Part shown: one piece after another, positions 50,641 to 58,716 of the stretch | Position numbering within the stretch: the stretch's first letter is position 1 | Layout: each line of letters starts with the position of its first letter | NCBI RefSeq assembly: GCF_039535475.1 | Contig: NZ_BAAAXG010000001.1 | Coordinates: forward strand, 1 to 60,550 | Reading direction: 5' to 3' | Source: Streptomyces showdoensis | GTDB taxonomy: Bacteria; Actinomycetota; Actinomycetes; Streptomycetales; Streptomycetaceae | DNA: 60,550 nucleotides | Made by a program: the position numbers and the translations under genes | Notes under the pieces: model-generated | What the model was told of the DNA's origin: nothing | What the model saw: only the letters and a program-made list of their open reading frames with translations | The model's database searches: none

Positions 50641-50866
50641 CCGCCCCCGGGCTCCCGCGCGCCGCGTGATGCTCGACCACCCCGGGCCCGCGCTGATCGA
50701 GGGCCCCGTGGAGATCGTCCTGGAGGACGGTACCGTCGCGCGCTCGGACCGGTTCGTCGTCGCCGTCTGCACCTGCCGCCGGAGCCGGACCTACCCCTGG
50801 TGCGACACCAGCCATCGCCCGCACCGACAGAACCCGTCGACCACGCAGAAAGGCAGTCGTCCGTGA
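50624..50866 (+). CDS. CDGSH iron-sulfur domain protein
   Basis: 80 residues from the GTG at 50624, inside the end of the methyltransferase gene. The motif VVAVCTCRRSRTYPWCDTSHRP (condensed, residues about 46-67) has the C-x-C-x(n)-P-x-C-D-x-S-H ligand set of a CDGSH [2Fe-2S] cluster, with Thr in the place of the usual Gly. A beta-rich N-terminal part (GPALIEGPVEIVLEDGTVAR) is typical of the bacterial members. These proteins transfer clusters or electrons. An internal ATG (MLDHPGPAL) could be the true start. Confidence 0.85.
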   Translation: MPSTPDRPRAPARRVMLDHPGPALIEGPVEIVLEDGTVARSDRFVVAVCTCRRSRTYPWCDTSHRPHRQNPSTTQKGSRP

Positions 50867-51921
50867 TCCCCCAGCGTTCCGTCGACTCCGCGGCCCCCCT
50901 GGCAGCCGGACGGGGTGAGGTGTCGGAGTCCGTCGTCACCGCCCTGCGCACCGGCGCGCGGCTCCGATGCCCCCGCGGAGCGGCGGTCAGAGCGGATCCG
51001 TGGGGCGAGGACCTCCAACTGGCTCTGTACGTGCTCTACGAACTGCACTACCGCGGCTTCGCGGACGTCGACGCCGAGCGGGAGTGGGACCCCGATCTGC
51101 TCCGCCTGCGCCGGGACCTCGAGTCCGTGATGAGGGAGGCCCTGCGGGCGGACCTGCGCGACGCCCCGCGCACCGTCGACGAGGCCTTCGGCCCCCTCCT
51201 CGTCGAACCCGTGGAGCCCACCGGCGGTGTCAGCCACCATCTGGAGAAACAGGGCGACCTCGGGCAACTGCGGGACTACGCGGCTCTGCGGTCCCTCTAC
51301 CACCTCAAGGAGGCGGACCCCCATCTCTGGGTGGTACCCCGCCTCAGGGGCCGCGCCAAGGCCGGCATGGTGGCCATCGAGTACGACGAGTTCGGCGCCG
51401 GCCGCGCCGACCGCATCCATGCGCGGCTCTTCGCCGATCTCATGGCCGACCTCGGCCTCGATCCGGCGTACGGCGCCTATCTGGAGCACGCCCCGGCGTC
51501 CCTGCTCGCGACCGTCAACCTGATGTCCCTGTTCGGTCTGCACCGGGCCCTACGGGGCGCGCTGGTGGGTCATTTCGCCAGCGTCGAGATCACGTCCTCG
51601 CCCGGTTCCCGACGACTCGCGGCGGCGCTGCGACGGTGCGGGGCAGGCCCGGCGGCGGCCCGTTTCTACGACGAACACGTCGAGGCGGACGCGGTCCACG
51701 AACAGGTGGTACGGCGTGAAGTCATCGGCGGCCTGCTGGCCGACGAGCCCGAGCTGGAGGCCGATGTCGCCCTCGGGTGCGCGGCGACCCTGCTCCTCGA
51801 GGACCGGCTCGCCGCGGAGCTCCTGGGAGCGTGGGAGAGGGGACTCTCTCCGCTGCGGAAGCCCTTGGACGTCCCGTCGGGCACCGCCCGTGCCGGGCAG
51901 GATCCGGAAGACACCGCCTAA
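50863..51921 (+). CDS. Iron-containing redox enzyme (haem-oxygenase-like diiron protein)
   Basis: 352 residues from the GTG at 50863, overlapping the CDGSH gene by four bases. The protein is all-helical and carries the residue pattern of haem-oxygenase-like diiron oxidases: Glu/His in LYVLYELHYRGF, Glu in VAIEYDEFGAG, His in RADRIHARLFADLMADLG, Glu in GHFASVEITSSPGSRR and Asp/His/Glu in RFYDEHVEADAVHEQVV. Known members cleave C-C bonds or oxidise amines and lipids; the substrate here is unknown. The constant partnership with a methyltransferase and a small iron-sulfur protein suggests a complete, uncharacterised oxidative modification system. Confidence 0.85.
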   Translation: MIPQRSVDSAAPLAAGRGEVSESVVTALRTGARLRCPRGAAVRADPWGEDLQLALYVLYELHYRGFADVDAEREWDPDLLRLRRDLESVMREALRADLRDAPRTVDEAFGPLLVEPVEPTGGVSHHLEKQGDLGQLRDYAALRSLYHLKEADPHLWVVPRLRGRAKAGMVAIEYDEFGAGRADRIHARLFADLMADLGLDPAYGAYLEHAPASLLATVNLMSLFGLHRALRGALVGHFASVEITSSPGSRRLAAALRRCGAGPAAARFYDEHVEADAVHEQVVRREVIGGLLADEPELEADVALGCAATLLLEDRLAAELLGAWERGLSPLRKPLDVPSGTARAGQDPEDTA

Positions 51922-52613
51922 CCCTCGATGCCGGTGGTCGTGTGGGCGGCGCCGACGGGTTTCGATTCGGGGGAGCCGCGCTGACGGAGGTAGATCGAGA
52001 GCACGACCATCGCGGCTACCGCGAGCAGTTCGGACTGCCAGTTCTGCAGGGTCCTGCTCCAGAAGTCAGGGGTGGCCACGTAGCCGGCCCAGCTGACGGG
52101 GTCCTGGAGCTGCCGGAGCCGCTGGTCGTTGTAGGCGGCGGTGCCGGCGATGGACTGGGCCGCCCAGGACAGGAGGAACAGGCCGCCCATGACGGTGCCC
52201 AGGGAGCGGGCGTAGAGGGTCTGGCGCCAGTCGCCCGTGCCGGCCCAGCGCGGCGAGTCGGGGCGGGCGTGTTCGCCCATGCGCTGCTCGCGCTCGCTCT
52301 CGATGCCTGCCTCGTGGACCTTCTTCGACTCCGGGGAGCCGCGCTGGACGAGGTAGACGGTGCCGAAGATGTAGAGGAAGAACTGGAGGAACTCCGACTG
52401 CCAGTTCTCGGTCACGTCGACGGCGAAGTCCGAGGAGGCCAGGTAGTCGGTGAAGGTGATCGGCTGAAGGCCGTCCACGGTCATCTGTTCGTTGAACTCG
52501 GCGTGGCCGGTGAGGGCCTGACAGGCGAGGACGACCAGGAAGGCGATGCCGAAGGTGAGGGTCAGGCTGTTGTCGCGCCAGAACCCCGCGCGTGCTTCGC
52601 GGTTGCCGTTCAT
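51918..52613 (-). CDS. DUF6766 family membrane protein
   Basis: 231 residues with about four helices. It contains an internal duplication: SDFAVDVTENWQSEFLQFF, YIFGTVYLVQRGSPESKKV in the first half and TPDFWSRTLQNWQSELLAVA, MVVLSIYLRQRGSPESKPV in the second. The repeated NWQSE and RGSPESK motifs define the family, whose function is unknown. Its TAG overlaps the stop codon of the convergent diiron gene. Its ATG overlaps the TGA of a 27-codon ORF, so the two minus-strand genes are coupled. Confidence 0.85.
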   Translation of the reverse strand: MNGNREARAGFWRDNSLTLTFGIAFLVVLACQALTGHAEFNEQMTVDGLQPITFTDYLASSDFAVDVTENWQSEFLQFFLYIFGTVYLVQRGSPESKKVHEAGIESEREQRMGEHARPDSPRWAGTGDWRQTLYARSLGTVMGGLFLLSWAAQSIAGTAAYNDQRLRQLQDPVSWAGYVATPDFWSRTLQNWQSELLAVAAMVVLSIYLRQRGSPESKPVGAAHTTTGIEG

Positions 52614-52693
52614 CTCTGGAGCGCCCCGATGGTGATGAAGTAGCCGAGTCCTCCGAGGATGACGGCGAGCGTGGTGACGAAGAGGAAGCGCAA
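52610..52693 (-). CDS. Candidate 27-residue membrane microprotein overlapping DUF6766
   Basis: A TTG-started open frame (LRFLFVTTLAVILGGLGYFI then TIGALQR) that is one transmembrane helix. AGGGCG stands nine bases before the start. Its TGA overlaps the DUF6766 ATG (ATGA). Coupling and the clean hydrophobic sequence favour a real gene, though the size and rare start codon make it uncertain. Confidence 0.45.
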   Translation of the reverse strand: MRFLFVTTLAVILGGLGYFITIGALQR

Positions 52694-52807
52694 GGTCTCA
52701 CGCGCCCTTCACCGTGCAGTCGTCGGGCCGGCCGGACGCGGCACCCTCGGAGCCGCCGAGAGCCACCCGTACCGCGGGCGCCGTGGCGACCGGTGGCGTC
52801 GGCCGGA

Positions 52808-53284
52808 TCACTTCGAGTCGGCGCTGGGAACGGCCAGCGGGTCGCGCGGGGACTTCTTCTTCCCCGCTTCGAGCTCATCCCCGAGCTCGGTGAGCCGGTT
52901 GCGGCCCATGGCCTTGCGGACCTCCGGAAACCACTCCTGCTCCTCTTCCTCCACATGGTGGCGGACCTGTTCCATCAGCACGCTCATCTTCGCCTTGAAG
53001 CGCTCGTCGCCCGGGTCCATGTCCTTGAGCTCCGACAGCATCCACACCACCGCGTGGTGTTCCTCGACGCTCTCCAGGATGTGGTCCGTCGTGTCCGGTG
53101 CGGCGGCGCGGGCCGCGGGATAGAAGAACTTCTCCTCGATCCAGGCGTGGACGGTGGGCTCCTCGATCACCTCGTCGGCGATCCGGCGGCGCTCGGCCGT
53201 GTCGTCGTCGGAGGTCTTCTCGAACCGCTTGAACAGCTTCTCGACGGTCTTGTGGTCCTCGCGCAGAAGCACAATGGCATCCAT
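52808..53284 (-). CDS. Hemerythrin (HHE) domain protein
   Basis: 158 residues. Four-helix diiron pattern: REDHKTVEKLFKRFE with the first His, VHAWIEEKFFYPAAR with His and Glu, SVEEHHAVVWMLSEL with the next His pair, and MEQVRHHVEEEEQEWFPEVR with His and Glu. The group senses or scavenges oxygen, NO or iron. The C-terminus is Lys-rich. GAGAGAGG precedes the ATG. It starts 14 bases after the CBM48-like gene and is probably cotranscribed with it. Confidence 0.9.
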   Translation of the reverse strand: MDAIVLLREDHKTVEKLFKRFEKTSDDDTAERRRIADEVIEEPTVHAWIEEKFFYPAARAAAPDTTDHILESVEEHHAVVWMLSELKDMDPGDERFKAKMSVLMEQVRHHVEEEEQEWFPEVRKAMGRNRLTELGDELEAGKKKSPRDPLAVPSADSK

Positions 53285-53298
53285 GGGAGCCTCTCTCA

Positions 53299-53574
53299 TC
53301 AGGTGTGGACGCGGCTGTTGACACCGTCGTGTCCGTCGGCCTGGTCGTCGTCGAACCAGTGGTTCCCGGCCGCCAGGTAACGGAAGGAATGGCCGCTGTG
53401 GGCCGGCAGCACGACCGTGGCGGCGCGCATGCCGTCGCGGCGGGGCAGAAGCGGGTGGGCCGCGGGGTTCCAGTGGTTGAAGTCGCCCACGACGCTGACG
53501 GGCCCGTCCGGGCTGTCGGCGGGAAGGACGAAGGTGATCCGCGTGCGGCCCTTGAGCCGCTTTCGTTCGAGCAC
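53299..53574 (-). CDS. Stand-alone CBM48/AMPK-type glycogen-binding-like protein
   Basis: 91 residues from the GTG at 53574, after AGGAG. VTFVLPADSPDGPVSVVGDF-like sequence (here RITFVLPADSPDGPVSVVG then DFNHWNPAAHPL) is the typical isoamylase N-terminal E-set/CBM48 motif with the NHW triad, followed by GHSFRYLAAGNHWFDD. Normally this domain is fused to glycogen-branching enzymes; here it is a separate small protein. It presumably binds alpha-glucans or has acquired another job. The next gene is the hemerythrin. Confidence 0.85.
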   Translation of the reverse strand: MLERKRLKGRTRITFVLPADSPDGPVSVVGDFNHWNPAAHPLLPRRDGMRAATVVLPAHSGHSFRYLAAGNHWFDDDQADGHDGVNSRVHT

Positions 53575-53725
53575 GGGAGGCTCCTGACGGGCGGAGGTGG
53601 CGGGGGCCCGCCCAACGTCGAAAGGTGCGTCGCACCCCAGGGGCGCCACGCCGTCACCGGAGCGTCACTCACCTGGATGCCGCGATCGTGACCTACGCGG
53701 GTGGGGACCACGGCCGAGCCGGGCG

Positions 53726-53956
53726 CTACAGCGCCAGGACGATGCCGTACGCCAGGAAGAACAGCGCCACGAGGACCACCAAGGCGATGATGACGGCCAG
53801 GGGCCCCGCGGCCCAGCCGCGCTTCAACGGCCTGTGCGGGCCCGTTCCCGTTCCGGTGCCGGACTCCGCCGGCGGCGTGTCGCCCGTGGGAACGGAGCCG
53901 CCGCTGGTCAGACCGGCGGTGTGGCGCGGGTCGGGGTCCGGGTTGCTCGTATTCAT
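53726..53956 (-). CDS. DUF6480 family small membrane protein
   Basis: 76 residues: NTSNPDPDPRHTAGLTSGGS, VPTGDTPPAESGTG and a single C-terminal helix, LAVIIALVVLVALFFLAYGI. The conserved NPDPDP-x-x-T-x-GL-x-x-GG-x-VP-x-G-x-TPP-x-x-S-x-T motif defines the family, frequent in Streptomyces stress gene neighbourhoods; function unknown. It lies 150 bases upstream of the CBM48-like gene on the same strand. Confidence 0.85.
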   Translation of the reverse strand: MNTSNPDPDPRHTAGLTSGGSVPTGDTPPAESGTGTGTGPHRPLKRGWAAGPLAVIIALVVLVALFFLAYGIVLAL

Positions 53957-54169
53957 GCCCGGCGGCTGTCCTGATCCCGTCCCGACATGCCGCACATCTG
54001 CCCCGGAGGCACGAACAGGTCGGGAGCGTGCAGCCGCGACTCCCCCGGCGCGCTGGCGCCGTCTCACCCACGCCACGCCACGCACGCCCCAGGACGTCCT
54101 GCCCCACCGGGCACACCGCACTCGATCACTCCCCGTAGTCGGAACAACCGGGATAGGCCCTGACCATCG

Positions 54170-54174
54170 GGGTA
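54170..54174 (+). promoter_or_regulatory. Possible SigB-type -10 (GGGTA)
   Basis: GGAT, 15 bases, then GGGTA, ten bases before the ATG of the flavodoxin-like gene. It fits the loose GNNT-N14-16-GGGTA pattern. The gene lacks a ribosome binding site, so a nearly leaderless transcript from here is possible. Confidence 0.35.
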
Positions 54175-54184
54175 GCCGGACCAT

Positions 54185-54814
54185 ATGGACACAACCACCG
54201 AAACCACGCCGCTGCGCGCCGTCGCGCTGGTCTGCTCCCTGTCCCCCTCGCCGAAACGGTCGAGCTCCCAGTTGCTGGCCGAGCAGACCATGGCCGCGCT
54301 CGCCGACCACGGAGTGACCGGAAAGGTGATCAGGGTCGCCGACCACGACGTCAAGCCGGGCGTCGAGGTGGACATGGGAGACGGGGACGCCTGGCCGGAG
54401 ATCCGCGACACCATCCTCGCCTGCGACATCCTGATCCTGTCCACGCCCATCTGGCTCGGCCACCCCTCCAGCATCGCCCAGCGCGTCCTGGAGCGGCTCG
54501 ACGCGGAGCTCGGCGAGAGCGACGACGAGGGCCGCCCGCTCACCTACGGGAAGGCCGCTGCCGTGTGCGTGGTCGGCAACGAGGACGGCGCCCACCATGT
54601 CAGCGCCGAGCTCTTCCAGGGTCTCAACGACGTCGGCTTCACCCTTGCCCCGAACGCCGTCACCTACTGGGTCGGCGAAGCCATGCAGCGCACCGACTAC
54701 CAGGACCTCGACAAGACACCCGAGAAGACGGCCGCCACGACGGCCACGCTCGCCGCGAACACCGCCCACCTGGCGCGCCGCCTCAAGAAGGCCTCGTACC
54801 CGCCCTCGTCCTGA
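54185..54814 (+). CDS. Flavodoxin-like NAD(P)H-dependent oxidoreductase
   Basis: 209 residues. The FMN-binding pattern of the flavodoxin/NADPH-quinone-reductase group is clear: ALVCSLSPSPKRSSSQLLAE (phosphate loop), ILACDILILSTPIWLGHPSS (STPIWLG motif) and AAAVCVVGNEDGAHHVSAEL. It likely reduces quinones or other electrophiles with NAD(P)H. No ribosome binding site is seen; a GGGTA element lies close upstream. The SDR gene begins 33 bases after its end, so the three genes to 56739 may form one operon. Confidence 0.85.
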   Translation: MDTTTETTPLRAVALVCSLSPSPKRSSSQLLAEQTMAALADHGVTGKVIRVADHDVKPGVEVDMGDGDAWPEIRDTILACDILILSTPIWLGHPSSIAQRVLERLDAELGESDDEGRPLTYGKAAAVCVVGNEDGAHHVSAELFQGLNDVGFTLAPNAVTYWVGEAMQRTDYQDLDKTPEKTAATTATLAANTAHLARRLKKASYPPSS

Positions 54815-54847
54815 CGCCCGCGCCGTCGGACACGGAAGGAGACCGAG

Positions 54848-55741
54848 ATGAACCACCACGACCAGGCCCACCTCACCGATCCGGTGACACTGCACCCACG
54901 GCCCCCGTTCCCCGAGCAGGACCAGGACCATCCCGGCTCGACCGAGGCGATGGACCCCCGCCCCGACCACGGTGAGGACACCTACCAGGGCCACGGCCTG
55001 CTGCGGGAGCGCAAGGCCCTGGTCACCGGAGGGGACTCCGGGATCGGCCGGGCCGTCTGCCTGGCCTTCGCACGGGAGGGCGCCGACGTCGTCTTCGCGC
55101 ACCTGCCCGAGGAAGCCGACGAGGCCGAGGAGACCTCCCGGCTGATCCGTCAGGCCGGCCGCACGGCGCTGGCCGTCCCCTGCGACATCCGGCACGAGGA
55201 CGAGTGCACCGGTCTCGTGGAAGAGGCCATGGGCGCGCTGGGCGGCATCGACCTGCTCGTCAACAACGCCGCCTACCAGATGGCGCAGCCGGACGGCATC
55301 GGGGCGATCACCACCGAGCAGTTCGACCGGGTGATGAAGACCAACCTGTACGGGATGTTCTGGCTGACGAAGGCCGCCCTGGCCCACATGCCCCGGGGAG
55401 GCTCGGTGATCAACACGGCTTCCGTGCAGGGTTACCAGCCCAGTCCGCACCTCCTCGACTACGCCATGACGAAATCGGCGATCATCTCCTTCACCCACAA
55501 CCTGGCCCAGATGCTGGCCGGGCGCGGAATCCGGGCCAACGCCGTGGCTCCGGGACCCGTGTGGACGCCGCTCATCCCCGCGACGATGCCCGACCCGACG
55601 AGATTCGGCGAGCAGTCCCCGCTGGGCCGGCCGGCCCAGCCGGCGGAGATGGCGGGCGCGTACGTCTTCCTCGCCTCCGACCAGGCCTCGTACATCACCG
55701 GCGAGATCGTCAACGCCACCGGCGGGACTCCCCTGCCGTGA
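54848..55741 (+). CDS. Short-chain dehydrogenase/reductase with N-terminal extension
   Basis: 297 residues. After about 50 acidic, His-rich residues, the Rossmann motif TGGDSGIGRAVCLAFAREGAD (condensed, about 58-78) appears, followed by NNAAY, the catalytic Ser in VINTASVQGYQ, YAMTKSA (Y-x-x-x-K) and the substrate-loop end VNATGGTPLP. The TGGDSGIGRA form and N-tail are typical of the YghA/YhdF-like stress-related SDR group. AAGGAGA lies nine bases before the ATG. Its stop overlaps the next start (GTGA). Confidence 0.92.
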   Translation: MNHHDQAHLTDPVTLHPRPPFPEQDQDHPGSTEAMDPRPDHGEDTYQGHGLLRERKALVTGGDSGIGRAVCLAFAREGADVVFAHLPEEADEAEETSRLIRQAGRTALAVPCDIRHEDECTGLVEEAMGALGGIDLLVNNAAYQMAQPDGIGAITTEQFDRVMKTNLYGMFWLTKAALAHMPRGGSVINTASVQGYQPSPHLLDYAMTKSAIISFTHNLAQMLAGRGIRANAVAPGPVWTPLIPATMPDPTRFGEQSPLGRPAQPAEMAGAYVFLASDQASYITGEIVNATGGTPLP

Positions 55742-56739
55742 CCCCCGACGAGGCCCTGCGCCTGATCGCCTTCCTCCTCGAATGGCGCGGGGCCTCGCCG
55801 TACCGGGTGCGGGCCTTCCACACCGCGGCCGACGCCGTCGGCGATCTGCCTCCGGGGCCGGTCGAGGCCGCACAGGCCGAACGGCTGCCCGGGGTGGGGC
55901 CGGTCACCGCCGAGGTGATCGCCCAGGCGTCCACCGGCGCGACACCGCGCTACCTCGCCCGGCTGCAGGCGGATGCCGCCCCGGGCGCGCGTGCCGGCTG
56001 GGACCTGGCGGCTGCGAGCACCGGGGACTGCCACCTGCACTCCGACTGGTCGGACGGCGGCAGCCCGCTCGAGCGGATGGCCGATGCGGCCCGCGCCCTG
56101 GGCCACCAGTGGGCCGTTCTCACCGACCACTCGCCGCGGCTCACGATCGCCCACGGACTGACCGCCGAGCGGCTCGCCCGGCAACTGGACGCCGTGTCCG
56201 AACTGAACTCCGCCATGGGCGCCGGGTTCCGACTGCTCACCGGTATCGAGTGCGACATCCTCGAGGACGGTTCCCTGGACCAGGACGAGGAGCTGCTCGG
56301 CCGGCTGGACCTCGTCGTGGCCTCCGTGCACTCCCGGCTCCGCTCGGAACCCGAGCCCATGACCGCCCGCATGGTCGCCGCGGTCCGCAACCCGCACGTC
56401 GACGTCCTGGGGCACTGCACGGGCCGGATCATCACCGGCCGGGGCCGCCCGCCGTCCCGCTTCGACGCCCGTGCCGTGTTCGCCGCATGCGCGGAGGCCG
56501 GCACGGCGGTGGAGATCAACTGCCGGCCCGAGCGACGCGACCCGCCGGACGACCTGCTCGCGCAGGCGGCCGCCGCGGGCTGCCTCTTCGCCGTGGACAC
56601 CGACGCCCATGCCCCCGAACAGCTCCACTGGCAGAGCACGGGCTACGCGCGGGCGGCCCGGGTCGGCCTGGGAGCGGACCGGCTGATCACGAACTGGCCG
56701 CTCGGACGACTGCTGAGCAGCAGGACCGGCCTGGCGTGA
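55738..56739 (+). CDS. HhH + PHP domain protein (PolX C-terminal-type phosphoesterase)
   Basis: 333 residues from a GTG overlapping the SDR stop codon. The N-terminus has a PolX-like helix-hairpin-helix (LIAFLLEWRGASPYRVRAFH and LPGVGPVTAEVIAQ). From about residue 95 a PHP domain follows: CHLHSDWSDGGSPLERM, LTDHSPRLTIAHGL, TGIECDILEDGSLD, ASVHSRLRSEP, DVLGHCTGR and DTDAHAPEQL, which supply all metal-binding His/Asp/Glu groups. Related proteins trim DNA 3' ends or hydrolyse phosphoesters; without the polymerase core this looks like a stand-alone nuclease or phosphatase. Confidence 0.9.
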   Translation: MTPDEALRLIAFLLEWRGASPYRVRAFHTAADAVGDLPPGPVEAAQAERLPGVGPVTAEVIAQASTGATPRYLARLQADAAPGARAGWDLAAASTGDCHLHSDWSDGGSPLERMADAARALGHQWAVLTDHSPRLTIAHGLTAERLARQLDAVSELNSAMGAGFRLLTGIECDILEDGSLDQDEELLGRLDLVVASVHSRLRSEPEPMTARMVAAVRNPHVDVLGHCTGRIITGRGRPPSRFDARAVFAACAEAGTAVEINCRPERRDPPDDLLAQAAAAGCLFAVDTDAHAPEQLHWQSTGYARAARVGLGADRLITNWPLGRLLSSRTGLA

Positions 56740-56761
56740 GGCGCCTCTCCCTACGAACGGT

Positions 56762-56795
56762 TACGGCTCCCGTCGCCACTCCGACGGGAGCCGTA
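56762..56795. terminator. Bidirectional terminator hairpin
   Basis: TACGGCTCCCGTCG (56762-56775) and CGACGGGAGCCGTA (56782-56795) form a perfect 14-bp stem around CCACTC, between the convergent PHP-domain and DUF6479 genes. Confidence 0.85.
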
Positions 56796-56836
56796 GGGTC
56801 CCTCTCCGCCCCCCGGCGGCCCGGGGCCCCGCCGTT

Positions 56837-57073
56837 TCAGCGGTCCGTGTCCCCGCCGTCGCGGCCGTCGGGCGTCGACCAGGAACCGCGAGCCGCTCTG
56901 GTGTCCGCCCGGGAGGCGTCGGCGGCCGACGCCCGACGGCGGGCCACTCGGCGGCTGCCCCACCAGAACGCGCCGAGGAGGACCGCTACGACGACCACCC
57001 CAATGACGACCGCGAAGAGCACTCCGTTGGAACCGGCCGACGCGAGCGTCGGGAAACCTGCGTAAGCAGTCAT
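56837..57073 (-). CDS. DUF6479 family small membrane protein
   Basis: 78 residues: a short N-terminus, one helix (VLFAVVIGVVVVAVLLGAFWW, about 18-38), then GSRRVARRRASA and an acidic disordered tail. The helix plus W-G-x-R-R-x-x-R-R pattern fits DUF6479, small actinobacterial proteins of unknown function. GGAGAGG precedes the ATG at 57073. It is a single gene closed by the hairpin downstream. Confidence 0.8.
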   Translation of the reverse strand: MTAYAGFPTLASAGSNGVLFAVVIGVVVVAVLLGAFWWGSRRVARRRASAADASRADTRAARGSWSTPDGRDGGDTDR

Positions 57074-57309
57074 GATCACCTCTCCGCGAAGGACAGGGCC
57101 CGCGACCGGGCGCTGTGGACATGTCCAGCGGCTGTCCCCTCTCGGCCCGCGTAAACCCTGCCCGCCGGCCAGCGGGGTGTGGCACGTCCGTCGACGGGCC
57201 GGCGCGCGGTCGGGGCCTTCCCGCGCGGACACGCCCAGGCCCCGGGGCGGCGCGGGCCGGAGAGGACGGAGGCGTACGCGAGGGGAGACCGTCCGCCATG
57301 GAGACCCCT

Positions 57310-57354
57310 CATGGGCCCCCGCATGGGCCCCCTCATGGGGCCTCCTCATGGGGA
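57310..57354. repeat. Short tandem repeat CATGGGCCCCC
   Basis: Four consecutive 12-13 bp copies of CATGGGCCCCCN with slight changes. The array reaches into the last codons of the GCS2 ligase gene. Confidence 0.75.
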
Positions 57355-58444
57355 GTTGCCGGCCCCGGTCACGAGATCGATCAGCCCCGGCAGCCCTGCT
57401 TCCGCAAGAGCGCGACGCTGGCGGTCGGCGGGGCTGCCGGCCTGCAGGTGTCGGTGGACGAGACCGCTGACCTCTCGAAGATCGCCCGCTTCCTCCAGGG
57501 CCGGCGTGATGTGCCGCAGGAGGGCGTACAGCAGGTCTCCGCTGCGGTGCGGACGGCCGAGCGGATCCAGCAGCGTCCCGTTCATGCCGTGCCGTGCGGC
57601 GTGCCAGTTCGCCACCTGTGTCAGCTCCGGTGCCACCACCGGCAGGGGCACCCCGGCCTTCTCCTCGACCACCGCCGCGGCCACGAGTCCTCGGATGATT
57701 CCGGCGAACATGACGGCTTCATCGGCCCGCAGCTGGACGTCCAGGCACCGCACCTCGACCGTGGGGTAGCGGTCGGACAGCCGCGCCTGCCAGTAGATCT
57801 GCCCCCGGTCGGCGATCACGCCCGAAGCCACCAGGTCCCCGAGGCGCCTTTCGTAATCGCAGAGTCCGTCGAAGAACGGCGGCGGACCGCTCACGGGCCA
57901 CCGGCCGAACACGAGAGTGCGCCAGCTTGCGAACCCGGTGTCCCGCCCGTCCCACAGGGGCGAGTTCGCGGACATGGCCAGCAGAGCCGGCAGCCACCCC
58001 CTGATCCGGTTGAGCACCGCGACGCCCATCTCCGGGTCGACGACCCCGACGTGCACGTGCATCCCGCAGATCAGCTGTTCGTCCACCAGCTGCCGGGCCG
58101 CTCCCTCCATCCGCAGATAGCGCGCCGTGGGGGTCACGGGGACACGCGTCCCCCCCGCGCAGCGGCGCCGCACCGGTCGCGGCGACCCGGCAGCCGTTCG
58201 CCTCCGCGGCCGAGGCCACCCGCATGACGCAGCCGCAACAGGTGGCCTCCCACCTCGTCGAGGCTCGAGCACACGGGAGTGGCCACTTCTATCTGGGCCT
58301 GCAACAGCTCGTCCTGGATCTCGACGCCCTGCGCGAACGGGCCGAGGCCCGCCGCCCGGCGCACCACCCCCCACAGCCGGGACCGGGACGGCGGTCACCG
58401 GGTCCACCATGCAGATACTCTTCTTCGACGCCTACGGTGATCAC
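57346..58444 (-). pseudogene. Carboxylate-amine ligase (YbdK/GCS2 family), N-terminal part frame-broken
   Basis: The last 265 residues are intact: [49 protein letters not shown] and [19 protein letters not shown] are GCS2-family signatures (glutamate/carboxylate-amine ligases). The first 100 residues are spread over three frames: [11 protein letters not shown] (GTG at 58444), [31 protein letters not shown] then [20 protein letters not shown], and [20 protein letters not shown]. Breaks occur at a G6 run near 58375 and a C7 run near 58150, among others. Restoring them gives a normal family member of about 365 residues. It may be an error-prone sequence rather than a dead gene. Confidence 0.8.
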
Positions 58445-58477
58445 GTCTTGCGGCTACCCACACTCACCGTGATCACC
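58436..58477. promoter_or_regulatory. Paired GTGATCAC palindromes at the GCS2 promoter
   Basis: GGTGATCACG (58436-58445) and CGTGATCACC (58468-58477) are inverted copies, each with the palindromic core GTGATCAC, 32 bases centre to centre (three turns). They flank a minus-strand GGGTAG and overlap the gene start. Confidence 0.55.
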
Positions 58478-58716
58478 CGCGCCAGTTCCCGCTCGCCGGG
58501 ATGAACCGGACGGCGGTCTTGGACGCAGCCGGGTAGCTGCCCCGCTCGCACGCGACGCCGACGTCGTCGGGGTCGCTTCCGTACCGGACGGATGCGTGGG
58601 GGCAGGGGTGGCGACCGCGACCGGCACGACGGCGGAGGTGCCCCGCCCGGCCCGGCCCGCCCGCGGGAGGAGCCCGCGGCAGACCGGTGATTCCAGGCGG
58701 GGCACCTGGCGCCGGC

